Source: a virus
IMG/VR virus record: IMGVR_UViG_3300031772_007818
Location: 1-31,840 of that record
Length of the DNA: 31,840 nucleotides
Direction: 5' to 3' (one strand)
In this document: positions 23,254 to 29,995 of the stretch, in pieces
Numbering within the stretch: position 1 is the first letter of the stretch
Layout of the letters: every line of letters begins with the position of its first letter
Program-made: the position numbers and the translations under genes
Notes under the pieces: model-generated
What the model saw: only the letters and a program-made list of their open reading frames with translations
Told to the model about the DNA's origin: nothing
Database searches by the model: none

Positions 23254-24424
23254 CTTGAGCATCCTCCTTTTTCGTAGCAAGGCACACAAAACCGCGCTTC
23301 TCCATCCATTGATTCAGCGTCTCGCTGTCGGATTCCCGGTCATAGACCGTTTTGGCGGGCGGACTAATGACCACGGTGCGATGCCGCACGGCGTCTGCGA
23401 ACTTGACCTTGAATCCTGCTTTCAAAAGCGTCGCCTTCGGCGGAATCGGACGGCTGATCCTTTCCAGCCTTTCAAATACGTCATCGGCCTTGTGAATCTC
23501 GACGTGATTCTGGTCGCCATCATGCCTGAAATGCAAGTCGGTGAGGCGGATTTCTTCAATGCCCGAAACATCGTTGCAGACGAGGCATGCACGCCCATCC
23601 TCAATGATTGGGCGCAGAGTAAGATTGCCGCTGCGACCCTCGGCGTCAAAGAACGTCTCGCTGCCGAAAATGTGCTTGCCGAATATTTTGCAGTATGCTT
23701 CCTTCACGCCCTTCGTTTCAGCGTGAATTGCCAGTTCGCCAGTGTCCAGATTATAGGCCAGCACATCGAACTTTTCAGGGCGATAGTAGATGCTTGAGGG
23801 CTTATCGTCCTTGATTGTGCCTTCGCGCTTGTATGGCTCGCCGTGCCGCACGAGGAACTTGGCGTTTCTGTCGCGGTGAAAGGGGAACACCTTCGTGCCG
23901 CGTCCGCGTTTCTTGGTGGAGAACCAGTCGTTCAATTCGCGTTCAAGTCTGTCCGTCAATTCTTCAGATACATCAATGGACTTGGGCAGCGATGATGCCG
24001 TGGAAGGAAAAGAGTGAAATGACTTCGGCTTGGTTAAGAATCGTTCGGCATGCATCTCTTCGAGAACGTTGGGACATTTCAACCGCATCTGCAGGGCAAG
24101 GTCAGCCGGACTTACGTCCTGCTCATCGCCGAGGTCGATGCCCGATTTTGTTGCCTTTGTGCGAAGGTCGTCGAAATACTCTGGCATCGACATCTCATCG
24201 ACGAAAAACAGCCCATCAAGCAGTGCTTCCGGCGTCTTCCCGTCTGGCGTCATGAGAATACTGGCTAGCGCGTCGTAGTCGAACGCATCGCTGTCTTGCA
24301 GTTCGAAGCCACGTTCCGTAAGGAATGCACGATGTGGCTTCAGAAAGCGCACAAGAAGTTGGCGGGAAACGGTCTTGAGCGTGGCAGGGTTGGAAAAGTG
24401 GCGTAATTTGAAAGTACTGGGCAT
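23228..24424 (-). CDS. Cargo protein A: unknown 398-aa protein
   Basis: A 398-aa soluble protein with no family I can name. It opens FKLRHFSNPATLKTVSRQLLVRFLKPHRAFL. It contains DDWF-like LNDWFSTKKRGRGTKVFPF, a beta-rich KFLVRHGEPYKREGTIKDDKPSSIYYRPEKFDVLAYNLDTGELAIHAETKGVKE (written here as separate parts), and a later HKADDVFERLERISRPIPPKATLLKAGFKVKF. I recall similar proteins of unknown function in scattered bacteria. The ATG follows GAGGGGGTTCACC. A terminator lies 47 bp upstream, so this gene begins its own unit. Its product and protein B are translated together. Position between integrase and early genes is a common place for phage-carried defence genes, but no catalytic motif is evident. 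Confidence 0.7.
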   Translation of the reverse strand: MPSTFKLRHFSNPATLKTVSRQLLVRFLKPHRAFLTERGFELQDSDAFDYDALASILMTPDGKTPEALLDGLFFVDEMSMPEYFDDLRTKATKSGIDLGDEQDVSPADLALQMRLKCPNVLEEMHAERFLTKPKSFHSFPSTASSLPKSIDVSEELTDRLERELNDWFSTKKRGRGTKVFPFHRDRNAKFLVRHGEPYKREGTIKDDKPSSIYYRPEKFDVLAYNLDTGELAIHAETKGVKEAYCKIFGKHIFGSETFFDAEGRSGNLTLRPIIEDGRACLVCNDVSGIEEIRLTDLHFRHDGDQNHVEIHKADDVFERLERISRPIPPKATLLKAGFKVKFADAVRHRTVVISPPAKTVYDRESDSETLNQWMEKRGFVCLATKKEDAQVAEVLEIP

Positions 24425-24470
24425 GGTGAACCCCCTCTCTGTAACAGATTAATTTCTTGTTTTATCGACT

Positions 24471-24504
24471 AAAAAGACCCCCAAACACACGCCTATCAGG
24501 GGTC
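24471..24504 (-). terminator. Intrinsic terminator between integration operon and cargo
   Basis: On the minus strand GACCCC (24504-24499) and GGGGTC (24481-24476) pair across a 17-nt loop and are followed by TTTTT (24475-24471). It would end the recombinase operon transcript before the cargo genes. The loop is long, so strength is uncertain. Confidence 0.5.
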
Positions 24505-24635
24505 AATCGCCGGAAATATATCATGCCCCAGTGACATGTTCAAGGGGAAAATGGATGTGACCAAAAGCAGAGACAACTATGATGCTTTAGCAAGAGCAGC
24601 CCGCCAGTGAGAGTGAACGGGGTCACGGACCTTTT

Positions 24636-24668
24636 AATAGTATCACAAAGCGGTTTCGTGATACTATT
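24636..24668. repeat. 33-bp inverted repeat between recombinase operon and cargo
   Basis: AATAGTATCAC (24636-24646) and GTGATACTATT (24658-24668) are perfect 11-bp arms around an 11-nt centre (AAAGCGGTTTC). It lies just past the end of the KorB/ParB-like gene. No T-run follows in either direction. It may be the site bound by the KorB/ParB-like HTH protein or by the recombinase. The rest of 24505-24701 shows no gene. Confidence 0.6.
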
Positions 24669-24701
24669 TATCCACAATGCCCAGCAGTATGAAAGGTGCG
24701 G

Positions 24702-25112
24702 TTATCGAAGGCGAACCGTTATCCCCGCCCATATCGTTCTCTGCTTGCGCCAGTCGGGCTGGGCGGTGATGGGACGGAGGTGGCGTTCGCTGAGGGGGTC
24801 GTGTCCGTGCGTGGTGCGTGGAAGGTTGAGGATGGCTTCCTGGATGTCGGGGGCGAGGTGGAGGAGATTCATTATTTGCGTGACGCGGGCGCGGGTCACG
24901 TGGCCGAGTTCAGCTAGTTCCGCCTGGTCGCGCACAGCACCAGTGCGCAGAAGGTGGTCGAATTTTATCGCCAGTGCCATCAGACGGGCGACGCGTGGAA
25001 TACGGCCTTCTGTCGTGTCGCGGATCGGCTGCGGACCGGGCTTGATTTCCAGTTTGCTTCTCTTGGCTCGCACAAAGTGAAACTTCTCCGTTACGGTCAG
25101 GCCGTCTTGCAT
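24702..25112 (-). CDS. KorB/ParB-like HTH protein, last gene of the integration operon
   Basis: A 136-aa DNA-binding protein. After a basic N-terminus (KFHFVRAKRSKLEIKPGPQP) comes a helix-turn-helix of the KorB/ParB type: LMALAIKFDHLLRTGAVRDQAELAELGHVTRARVTQIMNLLHLAPDIQEAIL. Proteins like this follow large serine recombinases in several bacterial groups and may help recombination directionality or regulate the operon. The ATG at 25112 has AAGGAGGTCGC and overlaps the recombinase end by 16 nt. A perfect inverted repeat lies just downstream. Confidence 0.75.
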   Translation of the reverse strand: MQDGLTVTEKFHFVRAKRSKLEIKPGPQPIRDTTEGRIPRVARLMALAIKFDHLLRTGAVRDQAELAELGHVTRARVTQIMNLLHLAPDIQEAILNLPRTTHGHDPLSERHLRPITAQPDWRKQRTIWAGITVRLR

Positions 25113-26647
25113 GCGACCTCCTTGTGATTTCGTCCAAGTGTTTTAATACCGGTGGGATGGAACGTGATTGATATCGACTCCATCTCGCCATCGTACTCAA
25201 TGCAATCAACGAGCAGGTGGATGAGTTTTGTCTGCTGAGTCGGCGACATCGCGTTCCACATCGGGTCGAACGCCTCGACAGCGCCCGCTAGCTCGTCAGG
25301 GTCGAGCATCCGCTGACGTATCCCGGCCATGCGCTCATTGATTCCAACAATCATTTCCTGCTTTTCGCGCATTTCGTTTTGAAGTCGTCCAATCTCACGA
25401 GTTGCCCCTTCGTCGAAGCCCGCTCTTGAGGCAAGCGTTCCGATTTCGCGGCTGAGACCGCGCACTTTCTCTTCGATTTCTTCTCTCTGCCGTTTCAGTT
25501 CAGCAGTCTCATCAGTCAATCGGGCTTGCGTTGCGCGTAGTGCATCAGCCAGAATTGTATGATCTTTGCCAAGCCCTTTGATTCGCTCCACAACGAAATC
25601 TTCCAATTCTTTTGCAGGGAGGGACGGTGCCGGGCACTCCTTCCAGCCAAGTTTCTGAGCGCGGATACATACATAATAGCGGTAACGTTTGTTGCCACGC
25701 GTTGAGAAGTGGTGGCTCATTGCACATCCGCAGTGTTTGCACCGGACAAGCCCCTTGAGCATTGCGCCATGTTTGTTGCGGCATTCTTTCCCGCCAGAAA
25801 CGCGGTTTCTTCGGAGAAGTCCTTGCACGCGCCCAAAGAGATCTTCGTCAACGATTGCCGCATGTTCGCCGTCGAATACCTCGCCCTTGTAACTCATCTT
25901 GCCCAGGTAGATAACGCTGGTAAGCATCTTCTGCAATGCCGATTTCTCAAACTCCAGACCGCCTCGATTTTTGCCTTCGGTGGTTTGATACCGCTTAGTC
26001 TTCCACCCAAGTGTCCGCATCGCCTTGATCGTGGCGCTGAGCGTACCTTCTTTCAAGTACATTTCGAATATCTCCCGCACGCGTTCAGCTTCCGCCTTGT
26101 TTACGATAAGTTTGCCGCCGGTTCGCGCGCGCGCGCAGTCGTAACCTAAGACCAAAGGTCCTCCAGTCCATTTACCCTTGCGCCGCGCTGCGGCAATTTT
26201 GTCGCGGGTGCGTTCGGAAATTATCTCGCGCTCGAATTGGGCGAAGGAGAGCAGGATATTCAGCGTGAGTCGGCCCATCGAAGTTGTCGTATTGAATTGC
26301 TGCGTGACGCTTACCAGCGAAACGGAGCGACGTTCAAGAGCCTCCATTATCTTGGCGAAATCCATCAGCGAGCGAGAGAGACGGTCGATTTTATAGACCA
26401 CGATGCAGTTGACCTTGCCTTCTTCCACGGCAGCCATCAGTTGCTGGAAAGCAGGACGGTCAACGTTGCCTCCGGAGTATCCTCCGTCGTCGTAATGCTC
26501 CGGCAGGCACACCCAGCCAGCGTGCTTCTGGCTAGTGATGTAGGCTTCGCCAGCGTCGCGCTGAGCGTCGAGCGAGTTGAACTCCTGTTCGAGACCTTCT
26601 GCGGTGGATTTGCGCGTGTATATGGCGCATCGAACGTGCGTTGTCAT
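25097..26647 (-). CDS. Large serine recombinase (phage integrase)
   Basis: A 516-aa enzyme that integrates and excises the phage by cutting both strands at att sites through a covalent phosphoserine link. The resolvase domain holds catalytic Ser14 in YTRKSTAEG, DRLSRS near 108, and FAQFEREIISERTRDK. A recombinase domain follows (YLGKMSYKGEVFDGEHAAIVDEDLF). A zinc beta-ribbon with RCKHCGC and later C residues (YVCIRAQKLGWKECPAP) and a coiled coil (DETAELKRQREEIEEKVRGL) complete the usual architecture. The ATG overlaps the DUF2924 stop as ATGA. All key residues are present, so it is probably active. Confidence 0.94.
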   Translation of the reverse strand: MTTHVRCAIYTRKSTAEGLEQEFNSLDAQRDAGEAYITSQKHAGWVCLPEHYDDGGYSGGNVDRPAFQQLMAAVEEGKVNCIVVYKIDRLSRSLMDFAKIMEALERRSVSLVSVTQQFNTTTSMGRLTLNILLSFAQFEREIISERTRDKIAAARRKGKWTGGPLVLGYDCARARTGGKLIVNKAEAERVREIFEMYLKEGTLSATIKAMRTLGWKTKRYQTTEGKNRGGLEFEKSALQKMLTSVIYLGKMSYKGEVFDGEHAAIVDEDLFGRVQGLLRRNRVSGGKECRNKHGAMLKGLVRCKHCGCAMSHHFSTRGNKRYRYYVCIRAQKLGWKECPAPSLPAKELEDFVVERIKGLGKDHTILADALRATQARLTDETAELKRQREEIEEKVRGLSREIGTLASRAGFDEGATREIGRLQNEMREKQEMIVGINERMAGIRQRMLDPDELAGAVEAFDPMWNAMSPTQQTKLIHLLVDCIEYDGEMESISITFHPTGIKTLGRNHKEVACKTA

Positions 26648-27162
26648 TCAGCCTCCTTGCTTGGATCGGTCAAACCAAAGAAAAGGTAGCCATTCCATTG
26701 CGAGCCGGTTATGGCGTTCGCAACTGCGGAAAGACTGCGATAGACCTCGCCGTCATATGCAAAGCCGTTGTCGAGCACTTCAACTTCATATTCATGCCCT
26801 TTGAAAAGGCGCTTCAATATTACGCCGGGCATTGGCAATCGCGCGTCCAGATTGCACCGGATGCGCCTGTGCGTTGAAATGCTAATGCCGGACAAATCTT
26901 CGAGCGGCGGCATTTCCCATCCAGGAGGCGGCGTCATGCGAATATCCACGTCGCGTGCCAACTGCCTCGCGCGGTGCAATGCGCGGTCCGAAAGTCCGCC
27001 TTCAGCCAGTGACTGCAATCGCCACGCGCATCGGCGGAAAAGCCACAGACGATTTCCGGAGCGCGATTCCTCGCCAAAAAGTTCCAGATACTTTTCGCGG
27101 AGCGCCTTGGCCTTCATCTTCTTCAAGGCCGCAATCTCCGCCGGAATATTTTGTGCAATCAT
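26644..27162 (-). CDS. DUF2924 protein
   Basis: A 172-aa protein of the DUF2924 family, almost always encoded next to serine recombinases. Diagnostic parts are EIAALKKMKAKALREKYLELFGEESRSGNRLWLFRRCAWRLQSLAEG, the RIMPPPG-like segment IRMTPPPGW, and LPMPGVILKRLFKGHEYEVEVLDNGFAYDGEVYRSLSAVANAITGSQWNG, which is the conserved C-terminal core. Its biochemical role is not established; it may help the recombinase or act as a DNA-binding accessory. The ATG follows GGAGGACGC. Confidence 0.9.
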   Translation of the reverse strand: MIAQNIPAEIAALKKMKAKALREKYLELFGEESRSGNRLWLFRRCAWRLQSLAEGGLSDRALHRARQLARDVDIRMTPPPGWEMPPLEDLSGISISTHRRIRCNLDARLPMPGVILKRLFKGHEYEVEVLDNGFAYDGEVYRSLSAVANAITGSQWNGYLFFGLTDPSKEAE

Positions 27163-27208
27163 GCGTCCTCCATTCTCAAAGCGTTAACCGAACGGTCACA
27201 CTGATCCC

Positions 27209-27370
27209 TCAGTTCCGAGAACAACTCAAGGGCTTTTCCTGAGAATTCTGCGGAATCTTTTTGTGCGGAACTGTAGATGCAAGTGGCATGTTGGCCAGTA
27301 CTTCAGCGAGAATTGAAATGATTTCCGTCTTGCGTTGTTGTGGAGAAATTGACTTGTAGTTGGGCGACAT
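27209..27370 (-). CDS. Short first gene of the integration operon (53 aa)
   Basis: The peptide begins MSPNYKSISPQQRKTEIISI. This opening resembles short proteins often found before DUF2924 genes, which start with a SISP..R..EI motif and a short helix. The C-terminal half is Pro/Ser-rich and probably unstructured. The ATG at 27370 has AAGGAG 7 bases upstream. It lies 39 bp downstream of repeat copy 3 and would be the first gene transcribed from it. The gap to DUF2924 is 46 bp. Confidence 0.65.
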   Translation of the reverse strand: MSPNYKSISPQQRKTEIISILAEVLANMPLASTVPHKKIPQNSQEKPLSCSRN

Positions 27371-27408
27371 TAACGCTCCTTGCAGATATAGGGATAAAGG
27401 AAGTGCCT

Positions 27409-27445
27409 CTACCTTCTATATCTCCACGAGAGCCGTTTTTGCCGC
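27409..27445 (-). promoter_or_regulatory. Phage-specific promoter-like repeat, copy 3
   Basis: Same two blocks and the same 7-base gap as copies 1 and 2, upstream of the 53-aa gene. The integration operon would thus share control with the head and recombination operons. The remaining intergenic DNA (27446-27564) shows no gene. As it lies outside the recombinase operon, it is the most likely place for the right prophage end. Confidence 0.6.
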
Positions 27446-27564
27446 CTCATTTCGGACGACGATGTTAACCGATGATGTTACGTGGCATCGACAAGGGAAA
27501 TTGTGTGATTAGGTAGTTTGATCGCCGCGACACTGGCTGGTTTCGAAGTATTCGTGATGTTGTC

Positions 27565-28116
27565 TTAGTTTTGTTTCGGACGGTCCGCTGGGATGTACGG
27601 TATCAGGCCTTTGTTGTACGCGACGACCTGCGCCTCGCGCGGGGCCATGCGGATGTCAACAATGAGGCCGTTTACCTTTAGCAACCATACCAAAGGGTTG
27701 TCCTCCATCTTGCTAGGCAGCCACCACCGGAAATCGAGGGCGCGAATGTGGAGTCCTTCGCGGATTATCTTCGCCTTTGCCTGCATCGTGCTCGCGCTGA
27801 CGCCGAACCCGGCGGCGACCTGCGTCGATTTCATGTGCGGTGTCTGGCTGGGGTCGTGGAGAAAGTTGACCATGCCTACTGTATAAACGATTCCAGCGGC
27901 CCAGCCTTCGCTTTTACCTTTCAGCACAGGCGAACCTTTTTGGCATACCGAAACAACCATCTCGCGGCAGAGTTCCTTGTACTCGGCGTTGAGATGCTTA
28001 TCGCAGAACTTATCTGTGAGCATCACCATCTCGGCGAAACGCGCGGCATATTTTCCGGGAACATTCGCCAACATTGCGACCAATACCTCGTCAGGTTCAA
28101 ATTCATTGTTATTCAT
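27565..28116 (-). CDS. DUF6398-type protein
   Basis: A 183-aa protein. Its middle, VMLTDKFCDKHLNAEYKELCREMV, then KGSPVLKGKSEGWAAGIVYTVGMVNFLHDPSQTPHMKSTQVAAGFGVSASTMQAKAKIIREGL (written as consecutive parts), carries the helix-turn-helix-like pattern I associate with DUF6398. The C-terminus is the typical DNPLVWLLKVNGLIVDIRMAP and GLIPYIPAD. These proteins sit near pRiA4b ORF-3-like and SEC-C proteins, and their role is unknown. The ATG at 28116 follows AGGGGTTGATATAGC. It lies 21 bp after the GNAT-like gene, as the last gene of a small operon. Confidence 0.8.
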   Translation of the reverse strand: MNNNEFEPDEVLVAMLANVPGKYAARFAEMVMLTDKFCDKHLNAEYKELCREMVVSVCQKGSPVLKGKSEGWAAGIVYTVGMVNFLHDPSQTPHMKSTQVAAGFGVSASTMQAKAKIIREGLHIRALDFRWWLPSKMEDNPLVWLLKVNGLIVDIRMAPREAQVVAYNKGLIPYIPADRPKQN

Positions 28117-28136
28117 GCTATATCAACCCCTATGTT

Positions 28137-28556
28137 CTACAAAAGCGCTATTTGCCGATGCCGTTTCCGCATGGTCGCCCAGAAGCCATCGCTCCAATCC
28201 ATGAGGACGTATGCCATCCACTCCTTTGGCAAGGCGTTCATCACCGCCGCGACCATCCGCGAGCCATATCCTTTGACGGCGGACGTGACCTCGTAGAACT
28301 GGATTTCCTTGCGCTCCTCTTCCAGTATCAGGGAGATTCCGACAGCAGTGGGATGTCCCGGCTTGGTAACGGGATTTCGCCGGGAACCATACGTTTCACT
28401 TGATGCCGCGAGAAAGCCCCGAGTCACCTTCACAGTTCTTATGGCATCGATTTCGGAAAGATTGCGCGCAATCCGCCTGACAACCGGGTGTGTTCGTTTG
28501 TCAACAAAACGCGCCTTTCCCTCTGAACAATCGCGGACTGTCTTTTTCAGAGTCAT
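28137..28556 (-). CDS. Hypothetical protein, weak resemblance to GNAT acetyltransferases
   Basis: A 139-aa protein. The C-terminal half reads VTSAVKGYGSRMVAAVMNALPKEWMAYVLMDWSDGFWATMRKRH. The GYGSRMV step and the DWSDGFW stretch resemble an acetyl-CoA loop and last strands of small GNAT enzymes. The N-terminal half (HPVVRRIARNLSEIDAIRTV) fits no family I know. Its ATG overlaps the stop of the pRiA4b ORF-3-like gene (ATGA), so the two proteins are made together and may work together. The assignment is tentative. Confidence 0.5.
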   Translation of the reverse strand: MTLKKTVRDCSEGKARFVDKRTHPVVRRIARNLSEIDAIRTVKVTRGFLAASSETYGSRRNPVTKPGHPTAVGISLILEEERKEIQFYEVTSAVKGYGSRMVAAVMNALPKEWMAYVLMDWSDGFWATMRKRHRQIALL

Positions 28557-29077
28557 TCTTCCTCGTCCGGGTACTGCGGCGGGCTGTCGCCGACGCGCGC
28601 CGTAATTTTCGGATATTGTCCAGAAGGAGCAGTTTCCTCAATGGATGCCACCGTTATCTTGTGCCACCAGGAGTCGCCGAAGTCGAACCAGTAGAAAAAA
28701 TACTGACGCGGCTTCAATTTCAGCGACCCGATTCTCGTATCATGCACAATGCCTTTGTGCTTTGTTTCATCGCCGAAAGGGCCTTCGAGGGCAAACTCAT
28801 GCACATAGTTGCTGGCATCGCGGTCATGGGGTTCTTTGCCACCAACTTGGAATTCGTACAGGTGTTCTTCCTCACGGTCAAAGGCTTCGAAGATGGCGTT
28901 GTGGAGATCTTCAAGAGTTTGATCGCCGCGAATCTGGATGATTCGGGAAACGATTTTGCTCTTCTTCCAAAACTTCTCGGTGATTGGCCCACCGAAGATA
29001 AAGACATCCAGCGTGAAGAGCCGTTTGTCGTTCCGCGCTGGCATCCAAGTCTTTCCTGGTTTCCTGCTCTTTGCCAT
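28553..29077 (-). CDS. Plasmid pRiA4b ORF-3-like protein
   Basis: A 174-aa protein of the pRiA4b ORF-3 (IS1096 TnpR-like passenger) family. It shows RIIQIRGDQTLEDLHNAIFEAFDREEEHLYEFQVG, then DTRIGSLKLKPRQYFFYWFDFGDSWWHKI, the conserved DFGD..WxH core, and a short acidic end. Molecular function is not known, although the family is widespread and often encoded with regulators on mobile DNA. The ATG follows GGAGGATACCTC. Confidence 0.88.
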   Translation of the reverse strand: MAKSRKPGKTWMPARNDKRLFTLDVFIFGGPITEKFWKKSKIVSRIIQIRGDQTLEDLHNAIFEAFDREEEHLYEFQVGGKEPHDRDASNYVHEFALEGPFGDETKHKGIVHDTRIGSLKLKPRQYFFYWFDFGDSWWHKITVASIEETAPSGQYPKITARVGDSPPQYPDEEE

Positions 29078-29155
29078 GAGGTATCCTCCGCTCCATTGCC
29101 GGGGTTATAGCCTTGCTTGCCTGCTCAATGAAAGACCGCGATGGCGACATAGCCG

Positions 29156-29530
29156 CTATAACTCATCGTGCTCGATAGATCCCTTGCCCAAATCCATCAC
29201 CATGCTGCTGAAATGAATTTTGAAGAATATCTTGAAATTCCTGAACGAGCGGTCGGTCGGCCATGCCGCCTCGTCCGTCCACCAGCCGTTCAGTTCGGTT
29301 TCGAATAATATAAGGAAGTTTTTTCTGAGCCACGCATCGGGCTTGTAATCAATCTCCGGAATGAGATAGACCGTTCTTTCCTCATTCTCCCAACCATCGA
29401 GAAGATTCTTGGGATCTCCGCCGGGACAACTTCGCGCCCATTGCTTGAACGCCTCAGTCGGTTCCAACGTGATGGCGGATCGGTTCACGGTGGGCAGGTC
29501 ATCTAAACTATAGTACTCGTCGTTGTCCAT
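29156..29530 (-). CDS. Hypothetical protein, conserved-looking
   Basis: A 124-aa acidic protein rich in aromatic residues: TVYLIPEIDYKPDAWLRKNFLILFETELNGWWTDEAAWPTDRSF, then FKIHFSSMVMDLGKGSIEHDEL. This looks like a conserved small-domain protein often of unknown function; I recall similar ones without a name. The ATG at 29530 lies 9-10 bases after GGAG. It precedes the pRiA4b-like gene by 78 bp and may be cotranscribed. Confidence 0.6.
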   Translation of the reverse strand: MDNDEYYSLDDLPTVNRSAITLEPTEAFKQWARSCPGGDPKNLLDGWENEERTVYLIPEIDYKPDAWLRKNFLILFETELNGWWTDEAAWPTDRSFRNFKIFFKIHFSSMVMDLGKGSIEHDEL

Positions 29531-29578
29531 GCAATCACTTCTCCTCGTTCTTGTGCCGCCTACAGGATTAGGCGCGGC

Positions 29579-29640
29579 GTTTTCTCCGACATTTTCTCCG
29601 ACACTCTTCTCTGAACTCTTCTCCGAACATCATCTCCGAA
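29579..29640 (-). repeat. Degenerate 12-13-bp tandem repeat
   Basis: Five units on the minus strand: TTCGGAGATGATG, TTCGGAGAAGAG, TTCAGAGAAGAG, TGTCGGAGAAAA, TGTCGGAGAAAA. In one frame they read as FGEEF-like repeats, the type of low-complexity linker found before the C-terminal winged helix of AlbA_2 and Fic proteins. Frame changes between units show it is no longer coding. It is most likely a decayed linker. Confidence 0.55.
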
Positions 29641-29646
29641 CTGGCT

Positions 29647-29919
29647 TCAGCGCCATCCCCTTGATTGCTTAAGGACTGCCAGTCCGGCCTGTGTTGTTCT
29701 ATATTTTTGCATTCGGCTTCTTGGTTTATCAGGAATGGTTCGCTCCAGAACGCCCATGTTCATCAAGGGCGCGAGATAGTTTGACTGGAAGGTCTTCCAA
29801 TGCTTCAGTCCCAACTCAGCCATGATGGCTTTCGCCGATTTTGGCTTCTGGCAGAACGCCGCGACTTGTGCGGTAACTTCTGCGGTCACTTGTGCGCTGA
29901 CTTGTGAGAGGCAATTTGG
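29647..29919 (-). pseudogene. Remnant C-terminus of an AlbA_2- or Fic-type regulator
   Basis: The frame starts just after a TAG at 29922-29920 and reads PNCLSQVSAQVTAEVTAQVAAFC, then KSAKAIMAELGLKHWKTFQSNYLAPLMNMGVLERTIPDKPRSRMQKYRTTQAG. The VTAQVTAEV-type linker followed by a winged helix ending TIPDKPRSRxQKY is the standard tail of AlbA_2/Schlafen-type and some Fic proteins, and it normally follows a ~350-residue N-terminal part that is absent here. A GTG at 29889 could start an 80-aa protein, but there is no ribosome site. I call it a truncated remnant; expression as an isolated HTH protein is possible. Confidence 0.65.
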
Positions 29920-29995
29920 CTATAGGCTGTTTATTATTGTTCACTTGTTGTTTACGCCTCACGACAAATGAGGAAAATGCACAAGTTGCCGTGGC

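Noticed and set aside
5677-27445. The three-copy 37-bp element as a conserved peptide (GGKxAxRGDIEGRG) rather than DNA signal
   Set aside because: The frame is open upstream only in the sigma gene. In the other two copies a stop codon lies just before it, and third-codon positions are identical across all three copies.
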